Below the pieces are notes generated by a model. The model saw only the letters and a list, made by a program, of their open reading frames with translations. It was not told where the DNA came from and did no database searches. Shown here piece after piece: positions 23,421 to 32,816 of a stretch of DNA of 63,474 nt. The position numbers and the translations under genes are program-made. Each line of letters begins with the position of its first letter. Position 1 is the stretch's first letter. This DNA is from CAIUPE01 sp037131735 (GTDB lineage Bacteria > Pseudomonadota > Alphaproteobacteria > Rhizobiales > Beijerinckiaceae), in the NCBI GenBank assembly GCA_037131735.1, contig JBAXQM010000014.1, positions 1 to 63,474 of the forward strand, written 5' to 3'.

Positions 23421-24725
23421 ATGCTCGCGGATAAAGATCGCATCTTCACCAATCTCTACGGCTATCACGGCGCGGATCTTCAATCGGCGTTGAAACGTGG
23501 CAATTGGGACGGCACAAAAATTTTCATCGACAAGGGTCGCGATTGGATCGTCAACGAGATGAAGGCCTCCGGTCTTCGTGGTCGTGGCGGCGCGGGATTC
23601 CCAACGGGTATGAAATGGTCCTTCATGCCGAAGCAATCGGATGGCCGTCCGCATTATCTCGTCGTGAATGCGGACGAATCCGAACCCGGCACCTGCAAAG
23701 ACCGCGAGATCATGCGTCATGATCCGCATCTTTTGATCGAAGGTTGCTTGATTGCATCCTTCGCCATGGGCGCGCGTGCCTGTTACATCTATGTGCGCGG
23801 CGAATATATTGCTGAACGCGAAGCGTTGCAGCGCGCGGTTGATGAAGCATACGATAAAAAGCTTATCGGCAAAGACAATGTGCATGGCTGGCCGTTTGAT
23901 CTCTATGTCCATCACGGCGCGGGTGCTTATATCTGCGGCGAAGAAACCGCTTTGCTCGAAAGCCTTGAGGGTAAAAAAGGCCAACCGCGTTTGAAGCCGC
24001 CATTCCCCGCCAATATGGGTTTATATGGCTGCCCGACCACTGTGAACAATGTTGAATCGATCGCTGTTGCCGGCACAATTCTTCGCCGTGGTGCGGGCTG
24101 GTTCTCGTCGATTGGCAACCCGAACAATGTCGGCACCAAACTCTTTTGCGTGTCGGGCCATGTGAATACGCCGTGCAATGTCGAAGAGGCGATGGGTATC
24201 ACCTTCCGCGAACTCATTGATCGCCATTGCGGCGGTGTCCGCGGCGGCTGGGACAATCTCAAGGCTGTCATTCCGGGTGGATCATCCGTGCGTATGGTGC
24301 CTGCTAATCAAATCATTGATACGCCGATGGATTTCGATTCACTTTCAAAATTGCGTTCGGGTCTTGGCACGGCCGCTGTGATCGTGATGGATAAATCGAC
24401 CGATGTTATTCGCGCGATTGCGCGTTTGTCGGCGTTCTACAAGCATGAAAGCTGTGGCCAATGTACGCCGTGTCGCGAAGGCACGGGCTGGATGTGGCGT
24501 GTGATGATGCGCATGGCGGAAGGTCGTGCGCAGAAGCGTGAAATCGATATGTTGCTTGAAGTCACCAAACAGGTTGAGGGCCATACGATTTGTGCATTGG
24601 GCGATGCGGCGGCTTGGCCTATTCAAGGGTTAATCGCGCATTTCCGGCACGAGATTGAAGAGCGGATCGATCAATATTCAGCCAATCCGCATGCTGATCC
24701 CGTGCGCATGATGGCAGCGGAATAA
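23421..24725 (+). CDS. nuoF: NADH-quinone oxidoreductase subunit F
   Basis: The 51-kDa subunit that binds NADH and FMN and starts electron transfer in complex I. 434 residues. The nucleotide loop GLRGRGGAGFPTGMKW is at 51-66. The FMN-side segment NADESEPGTCKDREI follows. The [4Fe-4S] ligands are Cys345, Cys348, Cys351 (ESCGQCTPC) and Cys391 (HTICALGDA). It begins 3 bases after the nuoE stop and is followed 9 bases later by nuoG. Confidence 0.97.
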   Translation: MLADKDRIFTNLYGYHGADLQSALKRGNWDGTKIFIDKGRDWIVNEMKASGLRGRGGAGFPTGMKWSFMPKQSDGRPHYLVVNADESEPGTCKDREIMRHDPHLLIEGCLIASFAMGARACYIYVRGEYIAEREALQRAVDEAYDKKLIGKDNVHGWPFDLYVHHGAGAYICGEETALLESLEGKKGQPRLKPPFPANMGLYGCPTTVNNVESIAVAGTILRRGAGWFSSIGNPNNVGTKLFCVSGHVNTPCNVEEAMGITFRELIDRHCGGVRGGWDNLKAVIPGGSSVRMVPANQIIDTPMDFDSLSKLRSGLGTAAVIVMDKSTDVIRAIARLSAFYKHESCGQCTPCREGTGWMWRVMMRMAEGRAQKREIDMLLEVTKQVEGHTICALGDAAAWPIQGLIAHFRHEIEERIDQYSANPHADPVRMMAAE

Positions 24726-24734
24726 GAGGACGTC

Positions 24735-26798
24735 ATGAGCAAGATTATCATCGACGGCAAAGAGATCGACGTTCCGGCCGAATACACGGTACTTCAAGCG
24801 TGCGAAGAAGCGGGTGCGGAAGTACCGCGGTTTTGTTTCCATGAGCGTTTGTCGATTGCTGGCAATTGCCGCATGTGCCTTGTGGAAGTGAAGGGTGGCC
24901 CGCCAAAGCCGCAGGCCTCCTGCGCCTTAAATGTACGTGATCTGCGTCTGGGTCCGAATGGCGAGCCGCCGGTCGTGTTCACAACCTCGCCGATGGTGAA
25001 AAAAGCGCGCGAAGGCGTGATGGAATTTTTGCTCATCAATCACCCGCTTGATTGCCCGATTTGTGATCAGGGCGGGGAATGCGATTTGCAAGATCAGGCC
25101 ATGGCCTATGGTGTTGATACATCACGCTATGATGAGAATAAGCGCGCGGTCGAAGACAAGCATATCGGCCCACTGGTGAAGACCACCATGACGCGCTGCA
25201 TTCAATGCACGCGCTGTGTGCGCTTCTCGACTGAAGTTGCGGGCGTCACCGATCTTGGTTTGATCGGTCGTGGCGAGGATGTTGAAATCACGTCCTATCT
25301 CGAAGCCGCGATGACGAGCGAGTTGCAGGGCAACATCATTGATCTTTGCCCGGTTGGCGCGCTGACCTCGAAGCCTTATGAGTTCAAAGCGCGTCCCTGG
25401 GAACTGACCAAGACGGAATCCATCGACGTGATGGATGCTGTGGGTACCGCCATTCGTGTTGATAGCCGCGCCAATGAAGTGATGCGCGTTATGCCGCGCC
25501 TCAATGAGAGCGTGAATGAAGAATGGTTGTCTGATAAAGGCCGCTTCATTTTTGACGGGTTAAAAACACAACGTCTTGATCGCCCTTATCTGCGTGTGAA
25601 TGGCAAACTCGCGCCTGTGTCTTGGGCCGAGGCTTTTGCGGCCATTACGGCAAAAGTAAAGGCGACAACACCGCAAAAGATTGGTGCGCTTGCCGGACAA
25701 TTGGCAAGCGTTGAAGACATGTTCGCGTTGCAGGCGCTCATGAAGGCGCTTGACTCTTCCAATACCGATGCGCGTTATCCCGGTTCGCCGCTCCATCCCA
25801 AGCATGGCCGCGCGTCATACCTCTTCAATTCGACGATTGCCGGTATTGAAGAGGCCGATGCGATTTTGATCATCGGCTCCAATCCGCGTCACGAAGCGCC
25901 GGTGCTCAATGCGCGCATTCGCAAGCGCTATTTGAAGGGCGGCCTGTCGGTAGCGTTGGTCGGCGAGAAGGCAGATCTCACATACCCCTATGCATACGAA
26001 GGTGCGGGTCCTGAAAGTATTGAGGCTGCGGCTTCCAAACTCTTCGCGGGCAAGACCAGGCCGATGATCATTGTCGGTCAAGGCGCGCTTAATCGCGGTG
26101 ATGGTGCGGCTGTTCTCGCATTGGCTGCGAAACTTGCCAAAGTCCATGGCGCGCTGACCGCAGAGTGGAATGGTTTCAATATCCTCCACACGGAAGCAGC
26201 GCTTGTTGGCGCGCTCGATGTTGGCTTTGTGCCGGGTGAGGGTGGTCTTGATACCGCAAGCATGATCAAGGCCGGTGCTCTTGATGTGCTTTATCTCTTG
26301 GGTGTCGATGAAGTCGAAATCCCTGCGGGCACTTTTGTGATTTATCAAGGCACGCACGGAGATCGCGGTGCGCATCGCGCGGATGTGATTTTGCCAGGCG
26401 CGACTTATACCGAGAAATCGGGTCTTTACGTGAATACGGAAGGACGTGTTCAGCTCGGCAATCGCGCCGTTTTCCCGCCGGGCGAAGCGCGTGAAGATTG
26501 GGCCGTCATTCGCGGTCTTGCAGAAGCGATGGGTGTGGCATTGCCGTTTGATTCACTTACCGGATTGCGTAAGGCTCTTTATGCCGCGCATCCCCATTTC
26601 GTGGTGTTGGGTGCAATTGAGGCGGGTTCAACGTCATCAATCGAAGCGCTTGCTTCTATAGGTGCGGGTGTATCGAAAGAGCCCTTCCCTGCCGCAATTA
26701 AAGATTATCATTTGACCAATGCGATTGCGCGCGCCTCGCGTGTGATGGGTGAATGCGCATCGATCGCGCGGCGCCCCGTAGCGGTTGCGGCGGAATAG
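24735..26798 (+). CDS. nuoG: NADH-quinone oxidoreductase subunit G
   Basis: The 75-kDa iron-sulfur subunit that passes electrons from NuoF/E to the connecting arm. 687 residues. The N-terminal ferredoxin [2Fe-2S] has Cys34, Cys45, Cys48 and Cys63. The His-ligated [4Fe-4S] has His103, Cys107, Cys110 and Cys116. A further [4Fe-4S] has Cys155, Cys158, Cys161 and Cys205. The C-terminal two thirds is a molybdopterin-oxidoreductase-like domain that no longer binds the cofactor. No additional cluster N7 motif was noticed, as expected for this lineage. Confidence 0.97.
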   Translation: MSKIIIDGKEIDVPAEYTVLQACEEAGAEVPRFCFHERLSIAGNCRMCLVEVKGGPPKPQASCALNVRDLRLGPNGEPPVVFTTSPMVKKAREGVMEFLLINHPLDCPICDQGGECDLQDQAMAYGVDTSRYDENKRAVEDKHIGPLVKTTMTRCIQCTRCVRFSTEVAGVTDLGLIGRGEDVEITSYLEAAMTSELQGNIIDLCPVGALTSKPYEFKARPWELTKTESIDVMDAVGTAIRVDSRANEVMRVMPRLNESVNEEWLSDKGRFIFDGLKTQRLDRPYLRVNGKLAPVSWAEAFAAITAKVKATTPQKIGALAGQLASVEDMFALQALMKALDSSNTDARYPGSPLHPKHGRASYLFNSTIAGIEEADAILIIGSNPRHEAPVLNARIRKRYLKGGLSVALVGEKADLTYPYAYEGAGPESIEAAASKLFAGKTRPMIIVGQGALNRGDGAAVLALAAKLAKVHGALTAEWNGFNILHTEAALVGALDVGFVPGEGGLDTASMIKAGALDVLYLLGVDEVEIPAGTFVIYQGTHGDRGAHRADVILPGATYTEKSGLYVNTEGRVQLGNRAVFPPGEAREDWAVIRGLAEAMGVALPFDSLTGLRKALYAAHPHFVVLGAIEAGSTSSIEALASIGAGVSKEPFPAAIKDYHLTNAIARASRVMGECASIARRPVAVAAE

Positions 26799-26811
26799 GA
26801 AAGTACGAAGC

Positions 26812-27846
26812 ATGGCTCAAGATATCGCTTCCTATGGCTGGGTTCTCGCACTCGGACTTACCGTTCTGAAAAGCCTGTTGCTGCTCGTAGCACTTCTCAT
26901 TTTTGTCGCGTTCATTCTTTTGGCTGACCGTAAAATTTGGGCCGCCGTACAATTGCGTCGGGGACCGAATGTGGTGGGTCCGTTCGGCTTGTTTCAAAGC
27001 TTTGCGGATCTGCTCAAATTCATACTGAAAGAGCCGACCATTCCGGCGGGCGCGAATAAGGGCGTGTTTCTGTTAGCACCACTTGTAACCGCCACTCTTG
27101 CTTTGGCCGCTTGGGCTGTGTTGCCGGTGATGGAGGGATGGGCCATCGCCAATATCAATGTTGGCGTGCTTTATATCTTCGCCATTTCATCGCTTGGTGT
27201 TTATGGCGTGATTATGGGTGGATGGGCGTCTAATTCAAAATACCCATTTCTTGGTGCGCTGCGCTCGGCGGCTCAAATGGTGTCCTATGAAGTCTCTATT
27301 GGCTTCGTAGTGATTACTGTTCTCCTCTGCGTCGGTTCGCTTAATCTGTCCGACGTGGTGAACGCCCAACATGGCAATTACGGCATGTTCAGCTGGTTCT
27401 GGCTGCCGCTCTTCCCCATGTTCGTAATCTTCTTCATCTCGGCACTTGCTGAGACAAACCGTCCGCCTTTTGATCTCGTCGAAGCGGAGTCGGAGCTCGT
27501 GGCTGGCTTCATGGTCGAATATGGCTCAACGCCTTACATGATGTTCATGCTTGGGGAATATGTTGCCATCGTCACGATGTGCGCGTTGACGACAATTCTC
27601 TTCTTGGGCGGTTGGTTGCCACCATTTGATGTCGCCCCTTTCACATGGGTGCCGGGCGTTGTGTGGTTTGTTATTAAAACCTGCCTCGTCTTCTTCATGT
27701 TTTCGATGGTGAAGGCTTTTGTACCGCGTTACCGTTATGATCAATTGATGCGCTTGGGTTGGAAAGTATTTCTCCCCATCTCGCTCTTTATGGTCGTCGC
27801 TGTTGCCGGTGTGTTGCAATATACCGGCTGGGCGCCGGGGCAGTGA
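26812..27846 (+). CDS. nuoH: NADH-quinone oxidoreductase subunit H
   Basis: Membrane subunit at the junction of the peripheral and membrane arms, lining the quinone channel. 344 residues and about eight or nine helices. The conserved loop LRRGPNVVGPFGLFQSFADLLKF and the acidic loop FISALAETNRPPFDLVEAESELVAG are both present. An in-frame upstream ATG (26785) overlaps nuoG and is rejected; MAQDIASYGW at 26812 follows a GGA-containing site. Confidence 0.96.
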   Translation: MAQDIASYGWVLALGLTVLKSLLLLVALLIFVAFILLADRKIWAAVQLRRGPNVVGPFGLFQSFADLLKFILKEPTIPAGANKGVFLLAPLVTATLALAAWAVLPVMEGWAIANINVGVLYIFAISSLGVYGVIMGGWASNSKYPFLGALRSAAQMVSYEVSIGFVVITVLLCVGSLNLSDVVNAQHGNYGMFSWFWLPLFPMFVIFFISALAETNRPPFDLVEAESELVAGFMVEYGSTPYMMFMLGEYVAIVTMCALTTILFLGGWLPPFDVAPFTWVPGVVWFVIKTCLVFFMFSMVKAFVPRYRYDQLMRLGWKVFLPISLFMVVAVAGVLQYTGWAPGQ

Positions 27847-27857
27847 GGGAATAAATC

Positions 27858-28346
27858 ATGTCATTGCAACAGGCTGCCAAATCACTTCTCTTGAAAGAAT
27901 TCGTCGGCGCATTTCTCTTGTCGATGCGGTATTTCTTCAAGCCTAAGGCGACAATCAATTATCCATTCGAAAAAAATCCCGTAAGCCCGCGCTTCCGGGG
28001 AGAACATGCGTTGCGCCGCTATCCAAATGGTGAGGAACGCTGCATCGCGTGCAAGCTCTGCGAAGCAATCTGTCCGGCGCAGGCGATCACGATTGAAGCC
28101 GGTCCACGGCGGAATGACGGCACGCGCCGCACGACACGCTATGACATCGACATGACGAAATGCATCTATTGCGGCTTCTGCCAAGAAGCCTGCCCGGTGG
28201 ATGCGATTGTCGAAGGTCCTAATTTTGAATTCGCTACCGAGACGCGCGAAGAGCTGTTCTATGACAAAGAGCGCTTGCTTGAAAATGGCGCGCGCTGGGA
28301 ACGCGAGATTGAACGTAACATCAAAGCTGATGCGCGCTGGCGCTAG
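27858..28346 (+). CDS. nuoI: NADH-quinone oxidoreductase subunit I
   Basis: TYKY-type subunit with two [4Fe-4S] clusters that carry electrons toward NuoB. 162 residues. The two ferredoxin motifs are Cys62-x2-Cys65-x2-Cys68-x3-Cys72-Pro and Cys102-x2-Cys105-x2-Cys108-x3-Cys112-Pro. An amphipathic N-terminal helix anchors it to the membrane surface. Spacing to nuoH is 11 bases. Confidence 0.97.
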   Translation: MSLQQAAKSLLLKEFVGAFLLSMRYFFKPKATINYPFEKNPVSPRFRGEHALRRYPNGEERCIACKLCEAICPAQAITIEAGPRRNDGTRRTTRYDIDMTKCIYCGFCQEACPVDAIVEGPNFEFATETREELFYDKERLLENGARWEREIERNIKADARWR

Positions 28347-28360
28347 GCTCTAACGGGATC

Positions 28361-28972
28361 ATGGATATGAGCGTCGCTCAGGCCTTCTTCTATCTCTTTT
28401 CTGCCGTCATGATCGGTTCGGCGCTCATGGTGATTGTGGCGCGTAATCCCGTTCACTCGGTTTTGTTCTTGATCCTCGCATTCGTAAATGCCGCTGGCCT
28501 CTTCCTGCTCATGGGGGCTGAATTTTTGGCGATGATCTTGATCGTCGTCTATGTCGGCGCCGTTGCCGTTCTCTTCCTCTTCGTTGTGATGATGCTCGAT
28601 GTCGATTTTGCCGAGCTCAAACAGGGTTTTGCAAAACATCTTCCGCTTGGGGTTATTCTCGGCCTCATTCTTTTTGTCGAATTGGCCATGGTTATCGGTA
28701 CCTATCTCGTGAGCCCCGATACCGCGCACACGGCGCCCAAGGTCGAGACCGGCATGTCAAATACCGAAGCGCTCGGTCGCGTACTTTACACCGACTATGT
28801 CTATTATTTTCAAGTTGCTGGTCTTGTTCTGCTCGTCGCCATGATTGGCGCGATTGTTCTCACTTTGCAGCATCGTTCGAATGTAAAGCGGCAAGATATT
28901 GCGACCCAGGTCGCGCGGACGAAAGAAACCGCCATGGAAGTGCGCAAAGTTGCGCCGGGCCAAGGGTTGTAA
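28361..28972 (+). CDS. nuoJ: NADH-quinone oxidoreductase subunit J
   Basis: Membrane subunit of the proton-pumping arm, 203 residues, five helices. The third helix has the family segment FLAMILIVVYVGAVAVLFLFVVMMLDVD, with the characteristic glycine that allows a pi-bulge. A second methionine at 28367 (MSVAQ) is a possible alternative start. The C-terminal tail is soluble and variable. Confidence 0.95.
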   Translation: MDMSVAQAFFYLFSAVMIGSALMVIVARNPVHSVLFLILAFVNAAGLFLLMGAEFLAMILIVVYVGAVAVLFLFVVMMLDVDFAELKQGFAKHLPLGVILGLILFVELAMVIGTYLVSPDTAHTAPKVETGMSNTEALGRVLYTDYVYYFQVAGLVLLVAMIGAIVLTLQHRSNVKRQDIATQVARTKETAMEVRKVAPGQGL

Positions 28973-28982
28973 GGAGCGTGTC

Positions 28983-29288
28983 ATGATCGGATTAGGTCAA
29001 TATCTCACGGTCTCCGCCATTCTCTTCACGCTTGGCGTGTTAGGCATTTTCATCAATCGCAAAAACGTCATCGTCATCTTGATGTCGATCGAACTCATTC
29101 TGCTGTCGGTCAATATCAATCTTGTTGCGTTCTCAAGTTATGGCGGAAATCTGATTGGTCAGGTGTTTGCGCTACTCATTCTCACGGTTGCTGCAGCTGA
29201 GGCAGCAATCGGGCTCGCTATTCTTGTCGTCTTCTATCGCAATAGAGGTTCCATTGCGGTTGAAGACATCAACACGATGAAAGGTTGA
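28983..29288 (+). CDS. nuoK: NADH-quinone oxidoreductase subunit K
   Basis: Smallest antiporter-like membrane subunit (MrpC-related), 101 residues with three helices. Conserved glutamates occur in IVILMSIELILLSVNINLVAF and in TVAAAEAAIGLAI, both needed for proton transfer in studied homologues. Start chosen at ATG 28983 after AAGGAGCG; the frame is open upstream but overlaps nuoJ. Confidence 0.96.
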   Translation: MIGLGQYLTVSAILFTLGVLGIFINRKNVIVILMSIELILLSVNINLVAFSSYGGNLIGQVFALLILTVAAAEAAIGLAILVVFYRNRGSIAVEDINTMKG

Positions 29289-29312
29289 GCGGGTTCAACC
29301 GCTTAAATCGTC

Positions 29313-31301
29313 ATGATCCAGGCAATTGTCTTTTTCCCGCTCCTTGGTTTCTTCATCGCTGGTCTATTAGGCCGTGTGATTGGCGCGCGCGCGAGTGAGA
29401 TCGCCACGACCGGCCTTATGGTGGCGGCGGCGGTGTTTTCGTGGGTGACCTTTGTCAATGTTGGGTATGGTGGCGGCGGCAAGGTTCATATGATCGCTTC
29501 ATGGATCCGTTCGGGTTCATTCGAGGTCGATTGGGCCCTTCGGGTTGATACGCTTACAGCCGTGATGCTTGTGGTCGTTAATTCGGTGTCGGCGCTCGTG
29601 CATCTTTATTCAATCGGGTACATGCATGAGGACCCGTCGCGTCCGCGGTTCTTTGCCTATCTGTCGCTCTTTACTTTCGCGATGTTGATGTTGGTGACGT
29701 CTGACAATCTTGTTCAGATGTTCTTCGGTTGGGAAGGTGTTGGCCTCGCGTCTTATTTGCTGATTGGTTTCTGGTATGATCGTCCGACAGCAGTTGCGGC
29801 GTCTATGAAGGCATTCATTGTCAATCGTGTTGGCGATTTCGGCTTTGCCTTCGGCATTTTTGTCATTTTCGTTTTGACTGGTACTGTCGAGTTCGATGCC
29901 TTGTTCGGTAAGATTGAGATGTTGCAAGGTGTGCAGGTTGATTTCATTGGTATCGATTGGGATGCGTTGACCATTATCTGTCTTCTGCTCTTTATCGGCG
30001 CGATGGGTAAATCCGCACAATTCCTTCTCCACACATGGTTGCCGGATGCCATGGAAGGCCCGACACCTGTGTCCGCTTTGATTCATGCGGCGACCATGGT
30101 GACGGCAGGCGTATTTATGGTTGCGCGTTTATCACCGCTTTTCGAAGCGGCACCGGGTGCGCTCACAGTTGTTGTGGTGGTCGGTGCAACGACGGCGTTT
30201 TTTGCGGCGACAGTCGGACTCGTTCAAAACGACATCAAACGCGTGATTGCCTATTCGACCTGCTCGCAATTGGGTTACATGTTTGTGGCACTTGGATCAG
30301 GCGCCTATGGCGCCGGTATCTTCCATCTCTTTACGCATGCGTTCTTCAAAGCATTGTTGTTCTTGGGCGCGGGCTCAGTCATCCATTCGATGCATCACGA
30401 GCAAGACATCCGGAAAATGGGCGGCCTTGCCGGAAAGATTCCGTTTACCACTACAATGATGGCGATTGGTACTCTCGCGCTGACCGGCTTTCCGATGACT
30501 GCCGGTTATTTTTCAAAAGACGCGATTATTGAGGCGGCTTTTGCCTCGCATAATGCCGCGCAGACTTATGCGTTCATTCTGCTTGTTGCCGCTGCCTTTA
30601 TGACAAGCTTTTATTCTTGGCGTCTGTTTTTATTGACCTTCACCGGCAAGCCGCGTTGGGGCCATGCAGCACATGGCCATGATGATCATGGTCACCACGC
30701 CCATGGTCATGATGATCACGGTCATGGTTCACATGAGCCGCATGAAGCGCCCTTTGTGATGTTGCTGCCGCTCTTGCTGCTCGCTATTGGAGCCCTTGTT
30801 GCGGGCTTTGTGTTCGCTCCGGCCTTTATTGGTGAGTCTTATGATCACTTCTGGAAGGGCGCGCTCTTCACTGGCGAAAACAATCATATTCTTCATGATA
30901 TGCATGGCGTCCCGGGCTGGGTGAGATATTCGCCCTTCGTGATGATGATTTTGGGTTTCCTTCTGGCGTTCCTGTTCTATGTCGCAAAGCCACATCTGCC
31001 GCGTGAACTCGCCGAAAGCCAACCGATCCTTTATCGTTTCTTGCTCAACAAATGGTATTTTGACGAGATCTATGATTTCATTTTCGTCAATCCCGCAAAG
31101 GCGATTGGCCGCTTCTTATGGAAGCAGGGCGATGGCCGCGTCATCGACGGCATCGGTCCTGATGGTGTGGCCGCCCGTGTTTCGAATATCGCGGCTGGCG
31201 CCGTTAAACTTCAATCCGGCTATCTCTATCACTATGCGTTTGCGATGTTGATCGGTCTTGCGGTCTTCGTCACGTGGTACATGTTCGGTGGAGCGCACTG
31301 A
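29313..31301 (+). CDS. nuoL: NADH-quinone oxidoreductase subunit L with His-rich loop
   Basis: Largest antiporter-like subunit at the far end of the membrane arm, 662 residues, with the long lateral helix at the C-terminus. The core motifs GWEGVGLASYLLIGFWY and HTWLPDAMEGPTPVSALIHA are present. A loop near residues 448-475 is extremely rich in His, Asp and Gly (HGHDDHGHHAHGHDDHGHG), encoded by a short internal tandem repeat at about 30667-30735. Such loops occur in other alphaproteobacterial NuoL proteins and could bind divalent metals. The stop overlaps the nuoM ATG by one base. Confidence 0.97.
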   Translation: MIQAIVFFPLLGFFIAGLLGRVIGARASEIATTGLMVAAAVFSWVTFVNVGYGGGGKVHMIASWIRSGSFEVDWALRVDTLTAVMLVVVNSVSALVHLYSIGYMHEDPSRPRFFAYLSLFTFAMLMLVTSDNLVQMFFGWEGVGLASYLLIGFWYDRPTAVAASMKAFIVNRVGDFGFAFGIFVIFVLTGTVEFDALFGKIEMLQGVQVDFIGIDWDALTIICLLLFIGAMGKSAQFLLHTWLPDAMEGPTPVSALIHAATMVTAGVFMVARLSPLFEAAPGALTVVVVVGATTAFFAATVGLVQNDIKRVIAYSTCSQLGYMFVALGSGAYGAGIFHLFTHAFFKALLFLGAGSVIHSMHHEQDIRKMGGLAGKIPFTTTMMAIGTLALTGFPMTAGYFSKDAIIEAAFASHNAAQTYAFILLVAAAFMTSFYSWRLFLLTFTGKPRWGHAAHGHDDHGHHAHGHDDHGHGSHEPHEAPFVMLLPLLLLAIGALVAGFVFAPAFIGESYDHFWKGALFTGENNHILHDMHGVPGWVRYSPFVMMILGFLLAFLFYVAKPHLPRELAESQPILYRFLLNKWYFDEIYDFIFVNPAKAIGRFLWKQGDGRVIDGIGPDGVAARVSNIAAGAVKLQSGYLYHYAFAMLIGLAVFVTWYMFGGAH

Positions 31302-32806
31302 TGCATAATCTTCTCTCCACTCTGATCCTCATTCCGCTCATCGGTGCCGCTTTTATTCTGTTTGTACCGAAGGGCCGCGAGGGTACCTTAAATAATATCC
31401 GCTGGATTGCCTTGATCACAACGCTTGTGACCTTTGCTTTGTCAGTGCTCGCTTGGCATCGCTTTGATCCAACGAGTCCTGCGTTTCAGCTCGTTGAAGA
31501 GGGACCGTGGATTTCGGATGCCATCCGCTTCAAACTGGGTGTTGATGGCTATTCGATGCCCTTTATTCTGCTTTCAACCTTCTTGATGCCCTTTTGCATT
31601 GTGGCGTCTTGGGTGTCAGTTGAGAAGCGCGTCGCGGAATATATGATCGCGTTTCTCGTGCTTGAAGCGTTGATGATTGGCGTGTTCGCAGCGCTTGATC
31701 TCGTTCTTTTCTATGTCTTCTTCGAGGCAGGTCTTATTCCGATGTTCCTGATCATCGGTGTGTGGGGTGGCAAGCGCCGCATTTATGCGAGCTTTAAATT
31801 CTTCCTCTACACATTGCTTGGGTCTGTCTTGATGCTTGTTGCCATCATGACGATGTATTGGACAGCGGGCACGACTGACATACCAACATTGATGAAATTC
31901 GCTTTCCCGGCTTCCATGCAAAAATGGCTGTGGATCGGATTCTTCGCGTCCTTTGCCGTTAAGATGCCGATGTGGCCGCTTCATACATGGCTACCAGACG
32001 CTCACGTTGAAGCGCCTACCGCAGGCTCCGTTATCCTTGCTGCTATTCTCTTGAAGATGGGTGGTTATGGGTTCTTGCGCTTTTCATTGCCGATGTTCCC
32101 GATTGCATCAGCAGAGTTCGCGCATTTCATGTTCTTCCTCTCACTCGGCGCGATTATCTACACGTCGCTGGTGGCGCTTGTGCAGGAGGATGTGAAAAAG
32201 CTCATCGCATATTCGTCTGTGGCACATATGGGTTATGTCACGCTCGGCATTTTCACTTTGACGGAGCAGGGCATAGAAGGCGCCATGTTCCAGATGATCA
32301 GCCATGGCATTATTTCAGCTGCGCTCTTCCTTTGCGTCGGTGTCATTTATGACCGGATGCACACGCGTGAAATTTCGGCCTATGGGGGGCTCGTTCATCG
32401 TATGCCGCTTTACGCTGCCGTTATGCTCATATTCACGATGGGTAATGTTGGACTTCCGGGTACATGCGGTTTCATCGGTGAATTCTTGACGCTGCTTGGA
32501 TCGCGAATTGCCAATTCATGGGTTGCGTTATTTGCAACAACCGGCGTTGTGCTTTCGGCAACTTATGCGCTCTGGATGTATGCGCGTGTCGTATTGGGTA
32601 AGCTCGTGAAGCCGGAATTGATGAACATTAAGGACATCAATTTGCGTGAAGCAACGCTCCTTATTCCGCTCGCTATTCTCACGATTTATTTCGGTTTCCA
32701 CGCGAATGCCATTCTTGATGTTGTCTCCGTACCAACAGAGCCTTTGTTGGCATCGATCAAGGCGGCCGTTAGCTCTGTGAAAACCGCATCACTTCTTGCA
32801 CCATAA
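31301..32806 (+). CDS. nuoM: NADH-quinone oxidoreductase subunit M
   Basis: Antiporter-like proton-translocating subunit, 501 residues with about 14 helices. Conserved parts include FYVFFEAGLIPMFLIIGVWGG (with the key glutamate) and KMPMWPLHTWLPDAHVEAPT, where the lysine is a proton-path residue in studied homologues. ATG 31301 overlaps the nuoL stop as TGATG; the upstream in-frame start at 31274 lies inside nuoL and is rejected. Confidence 0.96.
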   Translation: MHNLLSTLILIPLIGAAFILFVPKGREGTLNNIRWIALITTLVTFALSVLAWHRFDPTSPAFQLVEEGPWISDAIRFKLGVDGYSMPFILLSTFLMPFCIVASWVSVEKRVAEYMIAFLVLEALMIGVFAALDLVLFYVFFEAGLIPMFLIIGVWGGKRRIYASFKFFLYTLLGSVLMLVAIMTMYWTAGTTDIPTLMKFAFPASMQKWLWIGFFASFAVKMPMWPLHTWLPDAHVEAPTAGSVILAAILLKMGGYGFLRFSLPMFPIASAEFAHFMFFLSLGAIIYTSLVALVQEDVKKLIAYSSVAHMGYVTLGIFTLTEQGIEGAMFQMISHGIISAALFLCVGVIYDRMHTREISAYGGLVHRMPLYAAVMLIFTMGNVGLPGTCGFIGEFLTLLGSRIANSWVALFATTGVVLSATYALWMYARVVLGKLVKPELMNIKDINLREATLLIPLAILTIYFGFHANAILDVVSVPTEPLLASIKAAVSSVKTASLLAP

Positions 32807-32816
32807 GGTTTAGTCG

